64,000 nt of DNA, from assembly GCA_936440205.1 (NCBI GenBank), contig OW387136.1, positions 17,394,788-17,458,787 on the forward strand, in the 5' to 3' direction. This DNA comes from Lepidonotus clava (lineage: Eukaryota; Annelida; Polychaeta; Phyllodocida; Polynoidae). Positions within the stretch are counted from its first letter, which is position 1; every line of letters starts with the position of its first letter. Positions 27,330-38,065 of this stretch are shown here, in pieces. The notes below the pieces were generated by a model. The model had not been told where the DNA came from, did not search any database, and was given only the letters and a program-made list of their open reading frames with translations. The position numbers and the translations under genes were made by a program.

Positions 27330-30300
27330 TGATGCCCTTGCTGAGTTTCTTGGCCTCCTCCTGGCGGTTGGTGCCGCCCATGATGAGGCCGTACGTGTGG
27401 CAGTGGTACTTGAGCAGCTCCTTCAGCACGCCGAACGTCTGCATCGACAGCTCGCGGGTCGGCGAGATGATCACGATGCCCGTGCCTGAGGCGAGGGGCA
27501 GAAATATACGGTTTATATAGGCGTGGTTAGTGTTACTTTACCATATAATATAGAGGGAAACCTTAGAATTGGCTGTATGGTCCTTTCCAAAAAGGTTCGG
27601 AAATTAACGAGGTAGAGTCCGTGAGTCACCATAAATCTAGAACATTACCAACTGTGTTGAGTGTTTTATTTTCCTCATAGCTTCAAATATATACTTCATT
27701 AATGTGCGTCAGTTTTACTGAGAAACAAATCAGAATCTCCACATTCAAATCTCCACTGACCAGTGAATCCTCGATACCGAAATAACAATTTCAATATCTA
27801 AAAGTTTCAATTTGTGAGGTCAGTCTCATCATGGCATTAGGGACATGCTATTCCTCAAATACGGTATAAATACCAGAAAGAATAAATCGTGGTTATACTG
27901 GAGGTGAGCACACCGGTGTACAAGACGATGGTACCTGTTGTAGCAGTTTAGTTCAGGTGAAATACTGTAGGGGGCGCACCAGCTGTGCAAGGTTACAACA
28001 ATCCACTACCACTAGGTGGCGCCACGATATAAGTTCATCAAGGGGATTTGGGGTTTGCTAAAACCATGACCCGGATTACAAACCTTCACACCAAGTGTAT
28101 ATCGGATAAGCTTGGGATATTATCTATTTAACTATTTCTTATCTGACAACCTATGATTTTAAGAACGTAAAACACTTCCCAATCCTTGTTCGTTTACAAA
28201 AAAAAAATCCTCTGGTCGTATTCTTTCCATTGCTGGTTAAAACTAATTGTGCCAATAAAGCACGTGATTCCAGCCAATGGGAGGACCTGTAAGCCTTTAT
28301 CAATATCATCTCATAACAATTTTCTCAACCCACATTCATCATGGTTCAGTGCCCCTACCAAGCCTGGGTGAGGGCGGTTTTGTTGCAACCCCCCTGTGGT
28401 CACCACATGACGGTTAGTTTGTCTGAGTATCTTAGTCACTTAGTGACCGGCCAGCGAAAAAGGCTCTATCAAATTGGGTTCAAGTAGGGGACTCACCATT
28501 CCGTGGCATGAATTTGAGTTTGTAGAGGAGTTCAACACAAGGTATTAAGAAGGCCAACGTTTTACCGCTGCCTGTCCGAGCTGCACCAAGTAAGTCCCTG
28601 AAACGATAAAAAAAGAAGAAGTTAGGCACATTGCATTTTAAGTAAACTTGTCTAAATGACTCTGGAATATTGTAAGTACCATACAAATCAATGAGAATTT
28701 AGCTGCAATTGGCAAGAAAGTGATAGCGAGGCCAGAAAAAAAACTTTCGAGATCCCAAAAACATTTGTCCACAGTGTTAACACATTCACAATTTTCTACG
28801 CAAAGACTACAAGCGGCACAGCCCTTGTTATCGTCATCATTTTTAACACGATCTATGGCGAACTAAGAAACAAGCAGGGATTTTGTCCCAACCATATATT
28901 TTGTTTTAATTTAGATTTGATTTTAAATTGGCTTCCCAACAAATTTCAAAAGGAGATATCTGCAATGTTTAATTGAATATCCTTCTGTGTTTCAGTGGTT
29001 TTTGTTGTCGTTCTTTTAAACTAACATCACATAAATACATAGTCTTCCTGTTCATCAAGGCGAAATTATGAATTATGGTTGTTTCTTTGTTTGTTGGGTT
29101 AGTTGAATGGCCAGCCAACCCTTCTGGGTTCTTTTATCAGAATGCACAAGGTAAAGCTTTGCAGCTAGTTTTATGCCACATGGGCGGTAACTGAATCTAT
29201 GAGACATGGTGCCTATTTGTAGTAGTGGGACCCAATGCCCTCTTTATTGTACTGCTACACTGAGATATCATGTCACAGGGCCACACAATACCCCACCCAG
29301 TCACATACTGACACCGGGTCAACCAGTCATGTTTCGTGGTTCTTACTTTATACTGAGTGCCAGGCAAGCAGTGACCACTGCCATTGTTCTTTGGTGTGAC
29401 TCGGCCAGGGATAAATCCCAAGACCAGTCAGATTTTAAACAGGCACTCTACCAATTGAGCCATGAGTATGGTCTCCCCATTTGTCGCCTTTTACAAACAG
29501 CAAGGGGCTGCTGGGGACACATTCTTCCCAGGAGGCTCCCTAAGGAACCTCCACCCTGGATTCCCACAGGTGGTTGAATATGGTTGAAATACAATGAGAT
29601 CAAATAAAATGAAGTTGATTCCAAGCAAATCTGAGTTTCAACTATTCAACAATAATTGTGCGCAACTTTTATATGTATTTACCAGCATGTTGATAATTTA
29701 ATATTACAAGGGCTATTCGCGATTTCTGTTGTTTGAAATCAGCACTTTAGCAATTTTCAACAATCTACAAGTCGCGTTTCAAGCTGCCGTGGTTCTGTCT
29801 TCTTAGTTACGTTCTCCACAATTCTCTAAGATGGGCAGAACCGGTCATCTCAATCCAGCAAGATTAAAACGAGCTACAAGCCGGGCCCCACTACACGTGA
29901 AAATTCCTGACAACAGGCTCACTTTATGATATGCATGGAGGGCAACAGATCAACCCTTCATCACAGAAGCGTTTTCTACCCCACCTTTCCGGCGTAATGG
30001 TTAAGCAGATAAAGAAGGTTGGGTTTGGGGACAGACTGCACTCTGCACGCTACATTGTGCATTGAAAACGCTCTCTGCTGCTCCACAGACTTGAGGGCAT
30101 TGATGTTCAGAGTGACCCCGCGTGCACTGGGATTTATACTGTTATTTTGTTCATATTTTCGTATTTTATGGCTTTTATATTGATCAAAAGTACAGTTTGG
30201 AAGTGAAATGTAGCTAAGAACCTGTGGATATGATGCATGTGTTAAATATGTGATGTTCTCGCATATTTCATAGTTTTCAAGGTTTAACAGGGTTCCCACA

Positions 30301-33300
30301 CATTTTCGAAAATCGATTTAAGGCCTTTTTAAGACCAATTTAAGACCAAGATTTGGAAAAATTAAGACCTATCGACCGCGTGCAAAGAAAAATTTCAGAA
30401 ATATCATATGATTTAAATTTCATATTGACAGTATTGACTCATTTGAAAGTTGGATTTGGTAACTTCAGTTTAACTAAGACCTTTTTAAGGCCTTAAATTT
30501 GAGAAAATCAATTTAAGACCTTTTAAGAACCCTGTTTAACGACAAATCAAAATACTTTGAATCTTCTCATAAGAAAGCTAGGGCCGGCGAACCGTGGTTT
30601 CTACGATGTACCCCGACCTAAATTAGTTTGTGACGTCAGCCTGTCTGCTTGTAATACTTATACTAGCCTCATTATCTGAACAATTAAGCTTCTCCTGATC
30701 ACTACTAATTTCCTGTCCATGCTTTCAGAAGAGATGACAAAGATCAGATGCCCAGTCAGCACGTGTCAATGACAGCTGTAACATGGTCAAGACGGGAACG
30801 TGATGCTACCTCGTTCATACGTCACGCCTTTCATTGATAACCTATAAACCTCAATTAGGTTTAGATTTCGTCCCGCGACGAAGTATACAGAGGTCATCTG
30901 TCCCTAACAATACCTACATAAAACTGACCAAGATTCGATATTCGTTTTCATGTGGCGTTTACTATGAATAATTGTTATAAAACTACATTAGATTTTCTTA
31001 CTTTGATTTAGAGCATCAGATACTTCAAACCCTTTTTGGGTTACTAAATTTGAAATACTGGTTATGGCATCTTAAAAATTGTCTGTCTCGAGGTGAAGGT
31101 GTCTAAGACTTTAAATCTAGGCCGTACTTTTTGTAAAATGTTTCTATGACAAAAAAGGGCAATCTTTTCACATTTGTTTCTACAATAACATTGTGGGACC
31201 TAGGACTTACATCAACATTTTGAAAGACCCTTCCCTACAAATATATCCCAAGAACATATACATCAAATCTAAAGGCTTATGTTTAATAGTAACTGATTTA
31301 TTCATGTTCAACAGTTGAGAAAAATCATAAAATAGTTTTTTCTCATTTCAGTATTATCTCTTTAACGGTTGATTAGCACTCACAGAAAATTCACCACCCC
31401 AGCTTTTGAATTCTATAATTTATATTTGTAACAACTAAAATATGAATTAAGAATCATGAAAGCGTGTTTGGATATTGAATTGGGCACCGTGACCCCTGGT
31501 CTATTCTTAACAAACCCGTAGTGTAGACGTCAAAGAAAATGCGCTAGCCTGCAACTTCCTACATCCCTCCAATGCTTCGGGTAATTGTTGGATTTCTTTA
31601 TGTATCAAAATACCCCTTTTTAATCAAAGTTTTATCAGGGTGCCCACTTTTAGAAATCAAAATGAGACTTACACAAGCTCTGTATACCGGTAATACCTGT
31701 TCGGGTGCCAAATACTAGTACGACTTTTTCAAGACATTTTAAAGATTTTATTTCAAACCTATTTAAAGGTTTACACACTCTACCCAAAAAATGTAAAGAT
31801 AGAAATGAAAGAAAGAAAAGTTACATCTTATAAAAATTTCCGCTTAACCTGAAATAAGACCTTTTTAAAATCTTGGTCTTAAAAGAGGACCTTCTAATAG
31901 CCTTATAATTGGCAAAACCAAACTAAGAGTTTTTAATACCTTCATGGGCACCATGTTTATCCATACTTAACTAGAAGTTAATGGTACCGAGATATTGCGT
32001 CTTCTCTCTTCATGTTATACAAGTAAGGACCTACATTGAAAGTTAACGAGGAGGCCTCAGTAACAATGGTGTTGACGACTATCATTTATAAGGGTCACGT
32101 TTCTCTGACGTCATAACTTTGATCAAAGATCATAATTGCTTACTTTTCAAAAGATTACATAACCCACTGACTTTCATAGCTGACACTGCACGTGGAACGA
32201 TTCACTAAAGTTTTAATTATCATGGATCTCATGACAAACGGAAACTTATTAATTAGGAAACGTGAAATCAGGGTTGCATGTTTCATGTACGTGACAGAAT
32301 GTGCACGTGGCAGAGAAACTGATAGGGAGATGTTAAGCTATATATAAACGGCATGTATACACTGAATGTACATATTCTACGCATATAACATCTTGACATA
32401 ATATGGCAGACAACGGTCGGAAGTACGTGCACAGGGAGCTTAGTCTAGACATTCATGATCGAACTAATATTAACTTGGACAATTAAAAGCGTAAGTGAAT
32501 ATCGAACCAACTTGGACACGAATTGCGAAGTGATGTCTGAATTCTTACCTTCCTTCGAGTAGGTGTGGGATACTTTTGGCCTGAATTTCTGTCATGTGGG
32601 TGAATCCCATATCGGTGATGGCTCTCAGGCTGGGTTCACAAACTCGTCCCTCTAACGACTTGAAGGACGTGTCAGTCAATATAGTCTGACTGAGACCAAC
32701 GCTAGTGCCGGGAACTGAAATAAAAGATATTTGTTTTAGTACGTTTATCATCTGAAAAGCATTGATGGTGAGACCAAAGAGTCTATATTTACTCTAATGT
32801 TTGGCCATAAAAAATGTTCCAGGGGCCCTAACATGGTATACATGGTGGGCGTTTCTACACATTCTAATAACCGGCGTGACGTCACATTGGTCACGCCTGA
32901 CTGAACGAGGGTTAAACACACCACCATGTGCCCATTGAAAGCAGTGGGGGTCAGTGAAGCATGACCAATAAAATGTTAAATCATTAAAAAACCTCTTAAG
33001 ATACAATTAATTCAAGATAATTTTAAAGAACTACATATATTTTTGAACTATTCTTTCACTTACATTTAGATTCTATCTTAGATAATAAATGAGTTGTAAC
33101 CAACTTAAAGCTGTCACTCTCCTAACCAGATGACTGGTCACCATATTTAGCAGTAGGGGTTGCCATAGTGATAACGCCTATGCTTGGAGAGTGAGGGGTG
33201 GGTTTCTGCAAGAGTCATGTTTATTACCCTCGTCGCGCAGGAGGTCCGTCTATTAGAATTGAAACTGATTCACATTACATTTATTAAAGAAAACTATAAG

Positions 33301-36300
33301 AGTATTAAGAACATTTTCTCAATTACAAGAATGGTTTACATGTTCTGTCTTAACTTGAAAATGTCAAAACTGTTAATTGAAATATAAAACAGTTCATTCT
33401 CGGTAATGGGTGTTCCATAAAGTACGTACGCATTCAGAGGGGAGGGTGGTGGTGAAAGTTTTGAAAATATGTGTGTACAGGCCTCCCGCAAAATTGTTCG
33501 GTTAGACACTGTGGGCTTGACATTTGGGCCCATATCTTCGTAACTAAATTGGCTGATTAGGGAAATCTTGATCAGTGTCTCACGATTAGAGATTCTGTCT
33601 ATCATGAATAAATTTTATATCTGAGTATCCCTCTTTGGTACTATTTTGCAATAATACCATCAACTTTGGTAAATGACAAAATTGCTGATCTTGAGGCCAT
33701 GATCAAATTTTCTCTGATCAGCCAAATTAGTTACGAAGATATGGGCCTTGGTGGGGGGGAGAGAAGGGGAGGCGGGAGGGGAAGGGAGGGTTGAAGGGTC
33801 CAATTTGCACAGATTTCACGGCTCTTGATTTTATACAAAGCAGAACATCCGACGGTAAAGTTTTGGTGGCTTCGCTATTCATCTCCTTGAAACAGCATAG
33901 GCCACTTAGCAAAATAATGCGCGTTGTGTTGTAAAAAACATTCTCCTATGCAGTTACGAATACCTCAGAGGGTGTAGATGGTAATACTCAATGTTAAACT
34001 CTGAATTAATAAAGTGTACAAAATCCCGACCTATCTATCCTATTTCGGGCAATGGTCCTTGAAAGTGACTATTTTCCTATACTTGTTGGCCTTCACTGAA
34101 TAAATAATTTACCCATTTAAGGTCCAACAATTGTGACCTAAAACATTAGCGCCCCCCCCCCCCCACCTCGAAGTCTGTAAAATAAGACATAATATCTTGT
34201 TATATTTTTGAATACCTATCAGCGATGGTCATATAATGAGAAATGCTATTTATAGCTTACAACCGAGAACAATATAATTGAATTTGTGGGTGTTCTAGAA
34301 AAAAACGTTATTATTGTTGTTCCGCCTCTCAAGTTTTCTTTTAAATCAAATTGACAAATCCATCTGAGTTTTTGTAAGTACACTAAGTACACCAGTAGTT
34401 TTGTTTTGTTTTTGCTATAATGATTTATGTAATATTGTATTATTTTCTTCATCAAATAAAACTTACGGTCTGATTCAATGTTGTCTGGATTCTCATCGTC
34501 TTCATTTATTTTTAACTTCTTTTTCTTTCCTGGCAAATGAAAATAAAACAAATAGAAAACGAATGTCTCAAACTAATCACGACACAGAGAAACAAGCTAC
34601 TCAGATTTAATTTTCAAATCTCCCTTGTTTCCCCGGAGTCTACCGTCCCGTCGTCAGTTTTCCCTGTGTAGCTTTCCAATGTTTGGTCTAAGAAACACCA
34701 TAATCCTGTGTTTTCCCTGACAGATATTTGTTTCACCATGTGTTCTGTTTCCCATGTACAGTGGTCACCTTGAATATATCAAAATATCTGATTTTGATTG
34801 CTCAATATCTAGTATGGTATGGCAGAGTGTGTAGTCAAAATATCAAATCAGTTTTTGTGCTACATTTTATCAAGTTAAACATACATACAGGGGTCATAAC
34901 GACCTCCGGCAAAAATATAGGAATTGTTAGAGGAGATTTTTAGCAAAAATATAGGAGAATATAGGAGGTTTTAGGGCAAAAATACAGGAAAATATAGGAA
35001 TTTTGGGCAAATCTTTTTCAAAGATATTCTTTGATTATATTAGATACATCCATTTCTTCAGCATTTGGTATCAGTTTACAGACTATCTTCAATTTAAAAA
35101 TGAGTGGAATGAAAATAATACGGACATTTCAGAAGTGGAACCTACCTTGCAATTATTTTTGTTCAATACACTACCTTGACTGATAACATTAAAATCAATT
35201 ACTTAATTCATGATCCACACTTCTCATTTTTGTGATATTATTCTGATTTACTTCTAAAATATTGCAATTATGCACGCTAAATCAGACTTTTCTGCGAAAA
35301 ATGTAGGAAATATAGGAATTTTTGACAAAATATAAGAAAATATAGAAGTGCCACTAAAATATAGGAAAATATCGGAAATATAGGAAAATATAGGAATGTT
35401 ATGACCCCTGTACATATCAATTGCTTTTTAACTTATAAGTCAGGAAGATTAGATTTGTCATACTGACATTATATTACATACCTTTTACTTCTTTCTTTTT
35501 GCGCTTCTTCCCCTCACTGTTTGTAGCCTCCTCTTCGTCTCCTTCACTCTCCTCTTCCTCCATCTCGCTGTCTTCTTCTCCCTCACTTCCTCCACTTTCA
35601 GCGTCATCTTCTCCAGACCCATCCATTACACCATCTTCATCCATGTCCTCTTCGGTTGGTGTGTCTGACTCTGAAGGTTCTTCTGAAAGAAAACGTATCT
35701 CATGATGCGCACTGTTATCTCTGATCAATAAAATGAGGCAGTAAAAATACTGGCGATTTGATTATGTTATTGATATAATCTAATAATATTAGATTAGGAA
35801 TATGCAATGCCTCTTACAGCTTACCCTGGAACCAAGATACATGATTGTGCTGTCGGCTGAATAAATATTTTTTCCAAATGTGTAAAGCTTTTTTCCCATT
35901 TGTTGAATAAATACTTAACATATTGGGGATGCACTATTCCATGACTGGGTGCATACGTCTGGGGAAATTTGCACCCAACACTGGTATGTCATGTTAGCTC
36001 TGTAAAAATCAGGGTCTCCACTCAAATTTCACTATAAGATTTCTAGCATTTGCCTGTACCATGATAAATTTTCCCTTCATGGTTTTGATGATTTAATTTT
36101 CTGATTTCAAAGTTTTCAAGATTAATAAATGTCATAAGATACGTGTATTGAAGATCAATAAAAAAAAGTCTATTAGGGAAAAAATCCCAAGAACTAACTT
36201 CTAGACCGACAGGGGGCTTTACAGAGTTGGGAGTAGCCTCCTAACCGGCTGCATATCTGCCAGGGTAGGTAAGGCCACAGACCACGGTTGGTCACTATGT

Positions 36301-38033
36301 ACCTGTCTCCAAACATGACTGATTCTGCTACAGATCGCCCTCCCCCCCTCACTTACTACATATTGATCCATCGGAATGTTTTAGTTTTAAATAATGTTTA
36401 CAGACTGCAAAGTGCAAAGAGGTGGGTGAGGTGCTGAAGTTTTTCTCAGAAGCAAATATGTGAAGAACATCTAAGATCCACATAAATCACTGTCCATAGA
36501 TACTCAAGTGGCGTTTGGAAAATTTTTAGATACTGTATATTTACTTCCTTTGAAGGAAGCACTCACCTTCTTCTCTTTTCTGTACTGGGGGCTTTGGAAG
36601 TTTCTTTTTCTTCTTGCCTTTCACCTTAACGCCATTATCTTGGCACACGGGATCTGCTGTAATTCAAAACAAATACATTATGGACTTGACTTTGCAAATA
36701 TTAGCAGTAAGCGGAAAATAAGTTGTGATCAGGTTGCATAGCGTGAAAAAGGAGCCAGTCAAGGCCAAAGGATATTTGGATTTCTGTTTCTTTCTTTACC
36801 CTTATAATAATTGGAATAAAAATCAATTTGAAATGAAGATATGTTACATAGTTAAGTAAAGATAAATCAAATGCTTATCAATAACAAGCATCATACCGCC
36901 CTCCCCAAAAAATAAAGGAATTTAAAGGAAGTTTTTTTCGTAAAAATAAAGGAATTTAAAGGAATTATTCACAAAAATAAAGGAAAATAAAGGAATTTTG
37001 CCTATTTTCACAAAAATAAAGGAATTTAAAGGAAATTCCTTTAAAATAAAGGAACGGTATGATGCCTGCAATAAAAATAGTTTGAAAATTTATACTTTAA
37101 GCATTTGTCAGATATAACTACATGAGTACATTTATTCGAAATAACAAATTGATAGTTTTCAGAGCAACCTGGGCTTTCAGTTTCAGGTCTCTCAAATTTG
37201 ACATACCTCTATATATAGGACCCATGTGCAGTGCGTGTCAATCACTGACACATGCATCCAATTAGGAACCACCAATACCCATTGGCCAAGCCACACCCCT
37301 TTTAGAGAATAGGTGGGGGCATGGAGAAGGGTAGCTGGAGAGCAGTTAATTGTTACAAATGAGGGTATTCATAGCATTTCATACCCAATTGATTTTACAC
37401 AATGAAAAACATCTCATGGTAAAGTTTTGGGGGCACCTCGAGCAATAACCACTAAAGGACGCTCCCAAAGCAAAAATTCAGGGAAGGACAGGTTCCCTGC
37501 ACACAACAAATTTTTGGGCCTAAGGTATTTTTTCTAACAGACTCAAATTGATGACACATAATGATGAACATTTATGTTTTCTTCCATACACCTTCTACAA
37601 TAATTCTTTTGAATTAGAATGAGTTTGTGATGTAGTACATGTCATTTTCTGCCTATTGGGTTGAATTTTAGTAGAATTTGAAAAGAAAAAGAGACTACTT
37701 TCAATAAAATTAGGGTAGGGTCAAAAATTTAGGATCGGTTGGGATACCTGAACACAAGATTTTTTAGGTGGGGGCATGGAGAGGCATGGAGAGGGGTAGC
37801 TGGAGAGCAGTTAATTGGAACTGAGACAATTGTTTTAATACCTGGCGACAGAACATTGAGCCATTATTTCAGTAACTTTGGAGTACTTCTAGACAGGGTA
37901 TGAACCTCGCCGAAAAGCCCGCCCCCAAAATCCACCCGGAAATCTATTTTCGGTATTCAAATCATAGACTGGTTGATAATTTCATGGCCATAAACCACTC
38001 TCACTCGGATTTCCTTTTGGATTTTGAATTTCT

Positions 38034-38065
<32 letters not shown>

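Larger units (their letters stand above)
28598..32548. other. DDX18 intron 5
   Basis: 3951-bp intron. It holds a SINE (29082-29578), two AAGACC-type MITEs (30288-30534, 31636-31955) and a dispersed repeat (30590-30710). The remainder is AT-rich with no signal. Confidence 0.6.

Noticed and set aside
27041-27520. 159-codon plus-strand open frame
   Set aside because: Antisense to DDX18 exon 7 and its flanks; the minus strand carries the real helicase motifs.
29430-29500. tRNA gene on the minus strand
   Set aside because: The A-box is good but the T-arm is mutated, no cloverleaf forms, and the block is embedded in a SINE with target duplications.
35499-35705. Plus-strand Ser-rich open frame
   Set aside because: Antisense shadow of the acidic DDX18 exon 3.
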